DNA from: Coralloluteibacterium thermophilum
GTDB taxonomy: Bacteria; Pseudomonadota; Gammaproteobacteria; Xanthomonadales; Xanthomonadaceae
Assembly (NCBI RefSeq): GCF_042654365.1
Contig: NZ_JBHSGG010000030.1
Coordinates: forward strand, 30,469 to 94,468
Direction of reading: 5' to 3'
Length of the DNA: 64,000 nucleotides
A program made the translations under genes and the position numbers. Under the pieces are notes generated by a model. It was not told where the DNA came from, ran no database searches, and saw only the letters and a list, made by a program, of their open reading frames with translations. Below, one piece after another: positions 7,668 through 17,782 of the stretch; within the stretch, counting starts at the first letter, position 1, and every line of letters begins with the position of its first letter.

Positions 7668-8800
7668 GGCCGGCGCGCTCGGCGCCACAGCCAGGCCGAC
7701 TGCAATGCGTAGACCATGGGAACGGCAGAGGGCAGCACCTGCCATGTGCCCGCGAGCAGGGCGAAGTGCAGCAGTTGACGCAGCCGCGGCGATCGGCGGT
7801 CTGCCGCTGATGCAAAGACGCAGGCGGCCTGCAGCACTGCGACGCCCGCGCTCCCGAGCAGCACGATCAGCGCCAGGCGCAGATCCGTGACGGCGGCGAC
7901 CCCACCCAGGAGTACGAGTGCGCATCCCAGCACGCTGGCTGGCAGTGCCAGCCAAGCGGTGATCCGGCGGCCCGGCGGGTACGGCGCCGCCCGCAGGAGC
8001 TCCGCGGCGCTCAGCACGCAGCGCAGCGAGGTCAGCCACAGCGTGCCCAGCGCCATTGCACCGAACAGCAGGAACAGCAGGAGAAGCAGACGGCCGCCGC
8101 CGACTCCTGCAGGCACCAGGAGCAGGACGGGAGCGACCCGGAACCACAGGCCACGTCCGCGCCAGCCTTGTATCGCGCTCAGCAGTTGATGGGCAGCAGC
8201 CGGCGGAAGACGATGCGCCACGACAGCACCCCGAGGAGCGCTATCGCCGGCGCCCCTCGTGGCAGCCGCCGGCTGCCCTCCCGCACGTGCCACATGACGC
8301 GCCGCGAGCGTGGGGAGGATCGCGGCCGCGACAGCGAGCATGGCGATCAGTTGCGGCCATCCCGCCGCGTCGGGATGCAGCCACCGAAGCACCAGCGCTG
8401 CTACGGCGAGCACCACGAGACTCCACGCGCTGTCCCGCAATGCGGCGCGGCGCAACGCACGGGGGATCGCCGCGTCGATCTGCGGCAGCGCGCCGAGCCA
8501 TCCTCCCCGCCAGCGGGCCGCACGTGCGCGCGACCGCAGATGCGCGAGCAGACTTCCGGCCACAAGAACGGTGACGCTCACCGCAATGCCATGGCGCTGG
8601 AAGGTCGCACCGAGCGTGGGGGCGAGCCGATCCAGCAGCAGCACGAATAGGCCGAGCGCGCCGCACCAGGCGAGGCCCTGCGCCGACAGGGCGAGCGCCG
8701 CCCGGCCCGGGTCGAGGCGACGTCGGTGTCGCAGCACGTCGGCGACCGCTGCGGCACGCGCCGCGATCGGATCGAAGCCTGCTGCCCGCGCACCGTCCAC
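7664..8800 (-). CDS. Probable ABC transporter permease
   Basis: About 378 residues with roughly eight to ten hydrophobic segments (for example LAWCGALGLFVLLLDRLAP, SAWSLVVLAVAALVLRWL, VAPVLLLVPAGVG..., GTLWLTSLRCVLSAAELL, ALIVLLGSAGVAVLQAA). There is no recognisable catalytic or binding motif. It is called a permease because it is membrane-embedded and translationally coupled (GTGA overlap) to the ATPase. The start is uncertain: GTG at 8800 sits 11 bases behind the crbR stop, without a clear ribosome-binding site. The family is not recognised. Sequence between crbR and crbS is lower in G+C than the rest, which fits later insertion. Confidence 0.65.
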   Translation of the reverse strand: MDGARAAGFDPIAARAAAVADVLRHRRRLDPGRAALALSAQGLAWCGALGLFVLLLDRLAPTLGATFQRHGIAVSVTVLVAGSLLAHLRSRARAARWRGGWLGALPQIDAAIPRALRRAALRDSAWSLVVLAVAALVLRWLHPDAAGWPQLIAMLAVAAAILPTLAARHVARAGGQPAAATRGAGDSAPRGAVVAHRLPPAAAHQLLSAIQGWRGRGLWFRVAPVLLLVPAGVGGGRLLLLLFLLFGAMALGTLWLTSLRCVLSAAELLRAAPYPPGRRITAWLALPASVLGCALVLLGGVAAVTDLRLALIVLLGSAGVAVLQAACVFASAADRRSPRLRQLLHFALLAGTWQVLPSAVPMVYALQSAWLWRRARRP

Positions 8801-8811
8801 GGGGCGCGGCC

Positions 8812-9492
8812 CTAGCCCTCGTCCTCGTGCCCGCCTTCCGGGATGCTGATGCCGTCCAGCGACAGCCGGCCGGCGAGCAGGACGGCCTGGGTGCGATTGG
8901 AGGCGCCGAGCTTGCGCAGCACGGCGGTCATGTGCGCCTTGACGGTGGCCTCGGAGACGTCCATCGCGTAGGCGATCTGCTTGTTGAGCAGGCCTGCGCC
9001 GAGCATGGAGAGCACGCGGTACTGCTGCGGGCTGAGCTCGCGGATGCGCTGGGCGATCTCGGCCTCCTCGGGGCCGATGCCGGCGGCGCCGGCGGTCTGC
9101 GGCGGCGCCCAGGTGTCGCCGTCGAGGACGGCGCGGATGCCGGCGTGGATGCTGGCGGTGTCCGCCGACTTGGGGATGAAGCCAGCGGCGCCGTGGTCGA
9201 GGGCGCGGCGCATGGTGGGGGGGTCCTCGCGCGCGGAGACCACCACCACCGGCAGCTGCGGCTGGGCCGCGCGCAGGTGCACCAGGGCGCTGAAGCCGTG
9301 CGCGCCGGGCATGCCGAGGTCCATCAGCAGCAGGTCGGCGTGCGGGTGCGCGTCGGCCGCGGCGAACAGGTCGTCCGCGTTCTCCGCCTCGACGATCTCC
9401 GCGTCGGGCAGGAGCGCCGCGACCGCGCCCCGCAGGGCTTCCCGGAACAGCGGGTGGTCGTCGGCGATCAGGATGGTGGGCATCGCGGCCAT
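8812..9492 (-). CDS. crbR: LuxR-family response regulator, CrbR-type (acetate switch)
   Basis: About 226 residues: a receiver domain (ILIADDHPLFREALRG..., phospho-acceptor in LLLMDLGMPG, Asp58 counting from the 9492 start) and a C-terminal LuxR/NarL helix-turn-helix (ELSPQQYRVLSMLGAGLLNKQIA...VKAHMTAVLRKL). This is the architecture of CrbR/ErdR, the partner of CrbS, which activates acs. It lies 48 bases downstream of acs on the same strand and upstream of an ABC pair. An ATG at 9483 (three codons later, MPTILIADDHP) is an equally plausible start; neither has a good ribosome-binding site. The assignment rests on architecture plus the acs neighbourhood. Confidence 0.85.
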   Translation of the reverse strand: MAAMPTILIADDHPLFREALRGAVAALLPDAEIVEAENADDLFAAADAHPHADLLLMDLGMPGAHGFSALVHLRAAQPQLPVVVVSAREDPPTMRRALDHGAAGFIPKSADTASIHAGIRAVLDGDTWAPPQTAGAAGIGPEEAEIAQRIRELSPQQYRVLSMLGAGLLNKQIAYAMDVSEATVKAHMTAVLRKLGASNRTQAVLLAGRLSLDGISIPEGGHEDEG

Positions 9493-9501
9493 GGGGAGGA
9501 C

Positions 9502-9537
9502 GAAGGAGCGCGTGCGGCGGTGCCGCACGCGCCTTCG
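9502..9537 (-). terminator. Strong hairpin between acs and crbR
   Basis: An 11-bp perfect stem GCGCGTGCGGC / GCCGCACGCGC (9508-9518, 9522-9532) closes on a three-base loop. An outer GAAGG/CCTTC pairing is possible across a two-base bulge. It starts 4 bases after the acs stop on the minus strand and has no U-run. It is more likely a partial terminator or mRNA-processing/stability element, setting crbR expression below acs, than a full stop. Confidence 0.6.
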
Positions 9538-9540
9538 ACT

Positions 9541-11484
<1,944 letters not shown>

Positions 11485-11580
11485 GGCGGCTCCTGCTGGC
11501 TCGGGCCGGCTGCGGACATCGCGCCGGCGGCAGGTTCGGGAGTGTGCACGCTCATCCGGGCCCGTGGAGGCCGCGCGATT

Positions 11581-11608
11581 TCGACTTTCGTCGAAGTGGC
11601 ACTTCGAC
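11581..11608. promoter_or_regulatory. Candidate CrbR operator in the acs-dcaP intergenic region
   Basis: GTCGAAGT-GGC-ACTTCGAC (11590-11608) is a perfect 8-bp inverted repeat with a three-base centre. It is preceded by the related TCGAC-TTTC-GTCGA (11581-11594), so three TCGA-containing half-sites stand in a row. It sits in the middle of the only space between divergent acs and dcaP, about 65 bp from a weak CACACT hexamer for acs (11541-11546) and about 85 bp from TATTCA for dcaP (11674-11679). It is the best candidate for the two-component regulator; this is inference. Confidence 0.55.
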
Positions 11609-11715
11609 CAATGGCGAATGGAAGCCGTTGCGGGCTGCGCGCAAGCTCGGCCGGCGCCGCCCACGTTGCCAACTATTCATCCACACCGGCGTCACCTGAG
11701 GAGGGGAGCGTTCCC

Positions 11716-13095
11716 ATGTCATCCGTCACCACACGTCCGCATCCGCGCGTCCGGTCCCTGGCCGTCGCGCTGACGCTCGCGCTCGCGGTCCCGGGGGTCG
11801 CGTCCGCGCAGACCGCGAAGGAACGCGAGCTCGAGGCCCGCATCGCCCAGCTCGAGCAGATGGTCGAGCAGCTCGTCGCGGAGCGCGCGGCGGCCCCTGC
11901 CGCGGCGCCCGCGCCGGCTCCTGCGCCCGCAGCGGCCCCGCCGCCGGCCGGCGCGCAGCCGATCCAGAACACCACCATCATGACCGCCGCCAACCCGGGG
12001 ACGAGGTTCTCCTACGGCGGCTTCATCAAGATGGACGGCATGTTCACCGACACCAGCGACGGCCGCATCGCCGACGGCTCCGCGGGGCGCCTGTTCTATC
12101 TCCCCGGCGCGATCCCGGTCGGCGGCCCGGGTGCCGACGGCGGCGATTCCTATGCCGACTTCCACGCCCAGTTCTCGCGCTTCTGGCTGAGCGCGGACCA
12201 CGTCACCGACGGCGGCGACACCTTCAAGGCGATGATCGAGGCCGACTTCTTCGGCGGCGGCAACCTCGCCCTGGCCGGCAACGAGGTCGCGACCAACACC
12301 TACGCGGTGACCCTGCGCCACGCCTACGTCACCTGGAACAACTGGCTGGCCGGCCAGACCTGGTCCAACTTCCTCGATGCCGCGGCGCTGCCCGACGCGG
12401 TGGACTTCGTCGGCACCACCGACGGCACCGTGTTCGTGCGCCAGGCGCAGATCCGCTACACCAACGGCCCGTGGTCGATCTCGCTGGAGAACCCGGAGAC
12501 GACGGTGCAGCCGGCCGCGCCCTACGCGCTCACGGCCGCCGCGCGCGTCAACACCGGCGACAACACCTATCCCGACCTCACCGCGCGCTGGATCACCCGC
12601 GGCGACTGGGGCCACTTCACCGTCGCCGGCCTGCTGCGCCAGTTCAAGTACCTGGGCGAGACCGACACCGGCGGCGCGCTCAGCGTCTCGGGACGCTTCA
12701 ACCTCGGCGCGAACGACGACATCCGCTACGCCGTCAACGCCGGCAGCGGCATCGGCCGCTACCTCGCCTTCGGCCTCGGCCCGGACGTGGTGCAGGACGT
12801 GGACGGCAGCCTCAGCGCGGTCGACGGCTACGGCGCCTTCGTCTCCTGGCGCCATGCCTTCAGCCCGCAGCTGCGCAGCAACCTGATGTACTCGGCCGCG
12901 CACTTCGACAACGACCCCGCGGTCGTCGGCTGGGGCGTCACCGAGCGCTCGCAGTCCTGGCACGCCAACCTCATCTACTCGCCGTTCCCGAAGCTCGACA
13001 TCGGCGCGGAGCTGATCTACGGCACGCGCTCGCTCGAGGACGACCGCGAGGGCCGCCTGCGCCGCCTGCACACGCACGTGAAGTACAGCTTCTGA
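11716..13095 (+). CDS. DcaP-like trimeric outer membrane porin
   Basis: 459 residues. A Sec signal peptide is cleaved around VASA-QT (residue 31). A short coiled coil (ERELEARIAQLEQMVEQLV, about 37-55) and an Ala/Pro-rich linker (about 57-85) follow, then a beta-barrel starting FSYGGFIKMDGMF and ending with the C-terminal aromatic HVKYSF. The N-terminal coiled coil plus barrel is the plan of DcaP-type porins, which pass small carboxylates. GGAGGGGAG precedes the ATG. It stands divergent from acs and upstream of a Na+/carboxylate-type symporter, suggesting it brings acetate or other organic acids through the outer membrane. Substrate is inference. Confidence 0.83.
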   Translation: MSSVTTRPHPRVRSLAVALTLALAVPGVASAQTAKERELEARIAQLEQMVEQLVAERAAAPAAAPAPAPAPAAAPPPAGAQPIQNTTIMTAANPGTRFSYGGFIKMDGMFTDTSDGRIADGSAGRLFYLPGAIPVGGPGADGGDSYADFHAQFSRFWLSADHVTDGGDTFKAMIEADFFGGGNLALAGNEVATNTYAVTLRHAYVTWNNWLAGQTWSNFLDAAALPDAVDFVGTTDGTVFVRQAQIRYTNGPWSISLENPETTVQPAAPYALTAAARVNTGDNTYPDLTARWITRGDWGHFTVAGLLRQFKYLGETDTGGALSVSGRFNLGANDDIRYAVNAGSGIGRYLAFGLGPDVVQDVDGSLSAVDGYGAFVSWRHAFSPQLRSNLMYSAAHFDNDPAVVGWGVTERSQSWHANLIYSPFPKLDIGAELIYGTRSLEDDREGRLRRLHTHVKYSF

Positions 13096-13103
13096 CCGCC
13101 ACC

Positions 13104-13220
13104 GGCCGCGGCGGCGCGTCATGCGCCGCGGCCGTCGCGACACCGGAGGAGCCGGCGGGCGCCGGCCCCTTCCGCAGTACCCAGCACCCTCAAGCGGCGC
13201 CGCGGCATGCCGGCGGCGCC
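13104..13220 (+). terminator. Two GC-rich hairpins between dcaP and the symporter genes
   Basis: The first is GGCCGCGGCG / CGCCGCGGCC (13104-13113, 13124-13133), a 10-bp perfect stem 8 bases after the porin stop. The second is GGCGCCGC / GCGGCGCC (13196-13203, 13213-13220) around GGCATGCCG. Neither has a U-run. They probably act as attenuating or stabilising structures that separate porin expression from the symporter operon. Confidence 0.5.
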
Positions 13221-13255
13221 CCTCTCAACGACGGGAATCGAGCACGGGGAACGAC

Positions 13256-13516
13256 ATGACACTCGACAAGACGGCAAGCAACTACTGGAAGGCGAACCTC
13301 AGGATCATCTTCATCTGCATGAGCATCTGGGCCCTGGTGTCCTTCGGCTTCGGCATCGTGCTGCGGCCGCTGCTGGCGGGCATCCCCGTCGGCGGCACCG
13401 ACCTCGGCTTCTGGTTCGCGCAGCAGGGATCGATCCTGGTCTTCATCGCGCTGATCTTCTTCTACACCTGGTACATGAACCGGCTCGATCGCGAGTACGG
13501 CGTGGACGAGCAGTAA
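13256..13516 (+). CDS. DUF4212 sodium/substrate symporter small subunit
   Basis: 86 residues: an amphipathic start ASNYWKANLRII, two membrane segments (IFICMSIWALVSFGFGIVL and FAQQGSILVFIALIFFYTWYM) and a charged end NRLDREYGVDEQ. This matches the small subunit (DUF4212, TIGR03647-type) that always precedes the VC_2705-type symporter. The start at 13256 follows GGGGA. It is 13 bases before the large subunit. The small subunit is thought to assist assembly or activity of the transporter. Confidence 0.92.
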   Translation: MTLDKTASNYWKANLRIIFICMSIWALVSFGFGIVLRPLLAGIPVGGTDLGFWFAQQGSILVFIALIFFYTWYMNRLDREYGVDEQ

Positions 13517-13529
13517 GGGGCCGACGACC

Positions 13530-15305
13530 ATGGACCAGTTCACCATCAACCTCATCTTCGTGATCGGCTCGTTCCTGCTCTACATCGGCATCGCCGTGTG
13601 GGCCCGGGCCGGTTCCACCTCCGAGTTCTACGCGGCCGGCCGCGGCGTGCACCCGATCGTCAACGGCGCGGCGACGGCGGCCGACTGGATGTCGGCGGCC
13701 TCGTTCATCTCGATGGCGGGCCTGATCGCCTTCGTGGGCTACGGCAACTCCACCTACCTCATGGGCTGGACCGGCGGCTTCGTGCTGCTGGCGCTGCTGC
13801 TGGCGCCCTACCTGCGCAAGTTCGGGCGCTACACGGTGCCGGACTTCATCGGCGACCGCTTCTACAGCCGCGGCGCGCGCCTGGTCGCGGTGGCGGCGCT
13901 GCTCATCATGTCGATCACCTACGTGATCGGGCAGATGACCGGCGCCGGCGTGGCGTTCTCGCGCTTCCTGGAGGTCGACGCCACCACCGGCTTGCTGATC
14001 GCCTCGGCGGTGGTGTTCGTGTACGCGGTGCTCGGCGGCATGAAGGGCATCACCTACACCCAGCTCGCGCAGTACATCGTGCTGATCATCGCCTACACCA
14101 TCCCGGCGGTGTTCATCTCGCTGCAGCTCACCAACAACCCGGTGCCGCAGCTCGGCCTGTTCTCCACCCACACCGAGTCCGGCGTTCCGCTGCTGGCGCG
14201 CCTCGACCAGGTGCTGGTCGAACTCGGCTTCCAGGACTACACCGGGCACCACGGCTCCACGCTCAACATGGTGCTGTTCACGCTGTCGCTGATGATCGGC
14301 ACCGCGGGCCTGCCGCACGTCATCATCCGCTTCTTCACCGTGCCCAAGGTGGCCGACGCACGCCGCTCCGCCGGCTGGGCGCTGGTGTTCATCGCGCTGC
14401 TCTACACCGTCGCCCCGGCGGTGGGCTCGATGGCGCGCCTGAACATCATCACCACGATCTACCCGGAGGGCACCTCGGCCGAGCCGATCGCCTACGAGGC
14501 GCGTCCGGACTGGATGCGCAACTGGGAGCAGACCGGCCTGCTGAGGTTCGAGGACCTCAACGGCGACGGCCGCATCCAGTACTACAACGCGGGCAACGAG
14601 GCCTTCGCCGAGGAAGCCGCGGCGCGCGGCTGGCAGGGCAACGAGATGGTGACCTTCAACCAGGACATCCTGGTGCTGGCCAACCCGGAGATCGCGCAGC
14701 TTCCCGGCTGGGTGATCGGCCTGATCGCGGCGGGCGGCCTGGCCGCGGCGCTGTCGACGGCGGCGGGCCTGCTGCTGGCGATCTCCTCGGCCATCAGCCA
14801 CGACCTCGTCAAATCGACCTTCAAACCCGACATCTCGGAGAAGGGGGAGCTGATGTGGGCGCGCGTCTCGATGGCGGTCGCCATCATCGTCGCCACCTAT
14901 CTGGGACTGAATCCACCCGGATTCGCGGCGCAGACGGTGGCGCTGGCCTTCGGCCTGGCCGCGTCCTCGCTGTTCCCCGCGATCATGATGGGCATCTTCT
15001 CGACGCGGATGAACTCGTCCGGCGCGATCGTGGGCATGCTGGTCGGCCTCGGCTCGACCGTGCTGTACATCTTCACCTACCTCGGCTGGTTCTTCATTCC
15101 GGGCACCAACATGCTCGAGAACACGCCGGACAACTGGCTGTTCGGCATCTCGCCGCTGTCCTTCGGCGCGGTGGGCGCGATCCTGAACTTCGTCGCCGCC
15201 TACATCACCCTGAAGCTGACCCGCCCCGCTCCGGACCACATCCGCGAGCTGGTGGAAGGCATCCGGGTGCCGCGCGGCGCGACGGCGGCGGTGAACCACC
15301 ACTGA
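13530..15305 (+). CDS. Sodium:solute symporter, VC_2705 subfamily (acetate-type)
   Basis: 591 residues with about 13 membrane segments of the SSS family, related to the acetate permease ActP. Near the start stands EFYAAGRGVHPIVNGAATAADWMSAASFI, the SSS signature. An unusual extramembrane loop (about 305-370) contains DLNGDGRIQ (Asp342-Gln350), an EF-hand-like calcium loop seen in this subfamily. The partner DUF4212 gene is 13 bases upstream. The acs and CrbS/R genes nearby make acetate or a short-chain carboxylate the likely substrate. I do not name it actP because the subfamily with a small subunit is distinct from E. coli YjcG. Confidence 0.9.
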   Translation: MDQFTINLIFVIGSFLLYIGIAVWARAGSTSEFYAAGRGVHPIVNGAATAADWMSAASFISMAGLIAFVGYGNSTYLMGWTGGFVLLALLLAPYLRKFGRYTVPDFIGDRFYSRGARLVAVAALLIMSITYVIGQMTGAGVAFSRFLEVDATTGLLIASAVVFVYAVLGGMKGITYTQLAQYIVLIIAYTIPAVFISLQLTNNPVPQLGLFSTHTESGVPLLARLDQVLVELGFQDYTGHHGSTLNMVLFTLSLMIGTAGLPHVIIRFFTVPKVADARRSAGWALVFIALLYTVAPAVGSMARLNIITTIYPEGTSAEPIAYEARPDWMRNWEQTGLLRFEDLNGDGRIQYYNAGNEAFAEEAAARGWQGNEMVTFNQDILVLANPEIAQLPGWVIGLIAAGGLAAALSTAAGLLLAISSAISHDLVKSTFKPDISEKGELMWARVSMAVAIIVATYLGLNPPGFAAQTVALAFGLAASSLFPAIMMGIFSTRMNSSGAIVGMLVGLGSTVLYIFTYLGWFFIPGTNMLENTPDNWLFGISPLSFGAVGAILNFVAAYITLKLTRPAPDHIRELVEGIRVPRGATAAVNHH

Positions 15306-15330
15306 TCCCGGCCGTGTGGTGAGATGATCG

Positions 15331-15358
15331 TGGCCCGCCCCCTCACGGGGGCGGGCCA
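15331..15358 (+). terminator. Perfect 11-bp hairpin behind the symporter
   Basis: GGCCCGCCCCC-TCAC-GGGGGCGGGCC (15332-15357), extendable by a T-A pair, 26 bases after the symporter stop. There is no U-run. It probably protects or ends part of the symporter mRNA, reducing read-through into the DUF294 gene. Confidence 0.55.
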
Positions 15359-15392
15359 TGTCGTATCGGAACCCAGCAGAGGGAGGGCCGGC

Positions 15393-17219
15393 ATGCACGC
15401 GACGTCCGAGGACACCCTCGCTTTCCTGCGCGCGGTGCCGCCGTTCGACCGCCTGCCGCCGCCCGAGCTCGAGGCGCTCGCGCAACGCTGCGAGCGCAGC
15501 GTCCACGAGGCCGGCAGCACGATCTACAGCGCCGGTGCGCCGATCGCGCACCTGTACGTACTTGAATGCGGCGAGGTCGAGATCCGCGACGCCGACGGCG
15601 GGCTGGTCTCGGAGCTCGGTGCGGGCGACTGCTTCGGCGAGCGCGGCCTGCTGCGCGACGGCGTCGCCGCGACCACGGCACGCACGCGGACGCCCGCGGT
15701 GCTGCTGCAGGTGCCGGCGGACGCGTTCGCCCGCCTGATGGCCAGGCATCCCGCCGTCGCCGGCCATTTCGCGCGGAGCGGCGCGCGGCTCACGCGCTCC
15801 ACCGGCCTGGCGACCGTGCGTGCGCGCGACCTGATGCTGCGCGTGCCGGTCACCTGCCCGCCCGACCTGCCCGCGGACGACGTCGCGCGCCTGATGCGCA
15901 CGCACGACATCTCCTGCGTCGTAGTGGTCGATCCCGCGCGGCAGCCGGTGGGCATCGTCACCGGCGGCGACCTCGCGCGGCGCGTGCTGGCGGACCGGCG
16001 CGACCCGGCGACGCCGGCCCACGAGGTGATGACGCCCGACCCGCGCGCACTCCCTCCCTCGGCGCTGGGCTCGGACATCCTGCGCACCATGCTCGAGGCG
16101 CGCATCGGCCACCTGCCCGTGGTCGAGGACGGGCGGCTCGTCGGCGTGATCACCCAGACCGACCTCACCCGCTACCAGGCGCTGCTGGCCGCGGGGCTCG
16201 TCGCGCAGGTGAACGCCTGCCGCGATAGCGCGGCCATGGCCGCGGTCACCGCGCGGGTGCCGGCGCTGCTGATGCAGCTCGTCGAGGCGGGAACGCCGCA
16301 CACGACGGTCACCCGCCTGGTCACCGACGTCGCCGATGCGGCCACGCGACGGCTGATCGCCCTGGCCGAGGCAGCGCTCGGGCCGGCACCGGTGCCCTAC
16401 GTGTGGCTGGCCTGCGGCTCGCAGGGCCGGCAGGAGCAGACCGGCATCACCGACCAGGACAATTGCCTGTTCGTGGACGACAGCGCCGGCGAGGCGGACA
16501 TGGCCTACTTCGAGCGGTTCGCGCGCAGCGTCTGCGACGGACTGCACGAGGCCGGCTACGTGCACTGCCCCGGCGGCATGATGGCGATGAACCCGCGCTG
16601 GTGCCGCCCGGTGCGCACCTGGCGGCGCTACTTCAGCGACTGGATCGCCACGCCCAACCCGGAAGCGCAGATGCTGGCGAGCGTGATGTTCGACCTGCGC
16701 CCGATCGCCGGCACCGCGGCGCTGTTCGAGGGCGTGCAGGCGGAGACGCTGGCGATTGCCGCGGCGCGGCCGATGTTCGTCGCACACATGATCGCCAACG
16801 CGCTGCGCCACGCGCCGCCGCTGGGCATCCTGCGCGGGCTGTCCACCATCCGCTCCGGCGCCCACCGCAAGCGCGTGGACATGAAGCACGGCGGCGTGGT
16901 GCCGGTGGTCGACCTCGCCCGGCTCTACGCGCTGCAGGCGCGCATCCCGGCGGTCAACACGCGCGCGCGGCTGGAGGCCGCGGGCGCCGCCGGCACGATC
17001 AGCGCCTCGGGTGCGCGCGACCTGGTCGAGGCCTACGACCTCATCGCGACCCTGCGACTGGAGCACCAGGCGCGGCTGGTGCGGGCCGGTCGCCCTCCCG
17101 ACAATTACCTCGCGCCCGCCGACCTCTCCGACTTCGAGCGCGGCCACCTGCGCGACGCCTTCGTCGTCGTGCGCGGCATGCAGTCCGCCATCGGGCATGG
17201 CCGCAACGCGTTCACCTAG
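15393..17219 (+). CDS. cNMP-binding / CBS / DUF294 nucleotidyltransferase-like protein
   Basis: 608 residues in four parts. A cyclic-nucleotide-binding fold (about 15-130) has GDCFGERGLL in the phosphate-binding cassette position. Two CBS repeats follow (about 150-275, VMTPDPRALPP, GVITQTDLTRY). The DUF294 nucleotidyltransferase core (about 300-440) has CGSQGRQEQT and TDQDN as its Gly-Ser and metal-Asp motifs. A DUF294 C-terminal helical domain is last. The start at 15393 follows GGGAGG. Proteins of this type regularly sit beside VC_2705-type symporters and CrbS/R loci; their reaction is unknown. Cytosolic signal transduction linked to the transporter is inferred. Confidence 0.87.
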   Translation: MHATSEDTLAFLRAVPPFDRLPPPELEALAQRCERSVHEAGSTIYSAGAPIAHLYVLECGEVEIRDADGGLVSELGAGDCFGERGLLRDGVAATTARTRTPAVLLQVPADAFARLMARHPAVAGHFARSGARLTRSTGLATVRARDLMLRVPVTCPPDLPADDVARLMRTHDISCVVVVDPARQPVGIVTGGDLARRVLADRRDPATPAHEVMTPDPRALPPSALGSDILRTMLEARIGHLPVVEDGRLVGVITQTDLTRYQALLAAGLVAQVNACRDSAAMAAVTARVPALLMQLVEAGTPHTTVTRLVTDVADAATRRLIALAEAALGPAPVPYVWLACGSQGRQEQTGITDQDNCLFVDDSAGEADMAYFERFARSVCDGLHEAGYVHCPGGMMAMNPRWCRPVRTWRRYFSDWIATPNPEAQMLASVMFDLRPIAGTAALFEGVQAETLAIAAARPMFVAHMIANALRHAPPLGILRGLSTIRSGAHRKRVDMKHGGVVPVVDLARLYALQARIPAVNTRARLEAAGAAGTISASGARDLVEAYDLIATLRLEHQARLVRAGRPPDNYLAPADLSDFERGHLRDAFVVVRGMQSAIGHGRNAFT

Positions 17220-17263
17220 CGCCTCCACCACCCGCCTTCCGACCACCCACACCAGGAATCCAG

Positions 17264-17782
17264 ATGCTGCTCGAGTTCATCGCCATCGTCGCCGCCGGCT
17301 TCGCGCTCGCCGGCATCGCCCTGACGCTCAACCTCGTGGTCGGGAAGCGCCTGCCCGGGTGGATCTTCCCGGCCTCCGCCGGCGTCGGCATGCTGGCGAT
17401 GGCGATCTGGCTCGAATACTCCTGGCTCGACCGCGTGACCGACGGCTTCCCGCAGGAGGTGGAGGTGGTCTCCACCAACCGCCAGCGCGTCTGGTACCGC
17501 CCGTGGACCTTCGTGGTCCCGCAGGTGAACCGGCTGATCGCGGTCGACCACCGCTTCGAGCGGCGCAATCCTGCGCTGCCGGACCAGGTGCTGACCAGCG
17601 TGCTGCTGGCCGGCCGCTGGGAGCCGTCGCGCCAGTTCGGCGTGGTGGTGGACTGCGCCGGGCAGCGCCGCGCCGACCTGGTGGACCAGGTGGTGTTCGG
17701 CGAGGACGGCGCGCTGGAACGCGCCCGCTGGCTGCCGCTGGCCGCGGACGACCCGCTGCTCCGCGCCGTCTGCCGGGGATGA
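17264..17782 (+). CDS. Small membrane protein of unknown function in the acetate cluster
   Basis: 172 residues. Two N-terminal membrane helices (LLEFIAIVAAGFALAGIALTL and WIFPASAGVGMLAMAIWLEYS) are followed by a soluble C-terminal region of about 110 residues containing VVSTNRQRVWYRPWTFVVPQVNRL and VVVDCAGQRRADLVDQVVF. I do not recognise the family. It sits between the DUF294 gene (44 bases upstream) and the exonuclease gene, whose start overlaps its stop as ATGA, so it belongs to that operon. AGGA precedes the ATG. Confidence 0.8.
   Translation: MLLEFIAIVAAGFALAGIALTLNLVVGKRLPGWIFPASAGVGMLAMAIWLEYSWLDRVTDGFPQEVEVVSTNRQRVWYRPWTFVVPQVNRLIAVDHRFERRNPALPDQVLTSVLLAGRWEPSRQFGVVVDCAGQRRADLVDQVVFGEDGALERARWLPLAADDPLLRAVCRG

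Noticed and set aside
11597..11615. Sigma-54 promoter upstream of acs/dcaP (GTGGCAC)
   Set aside because: The -24-like word is present but ten bases on there is AA and not GC, so the spacing rule fails. The word is part of the inverted repeat.
13256..15305. YjcH-ActP pair of E. coli type
   Set aside because: The small subunit is DUF4212 and the large one has the EF-hand-like insertion of the VC_2705 subfamily; the relation to ActP is only at family level.
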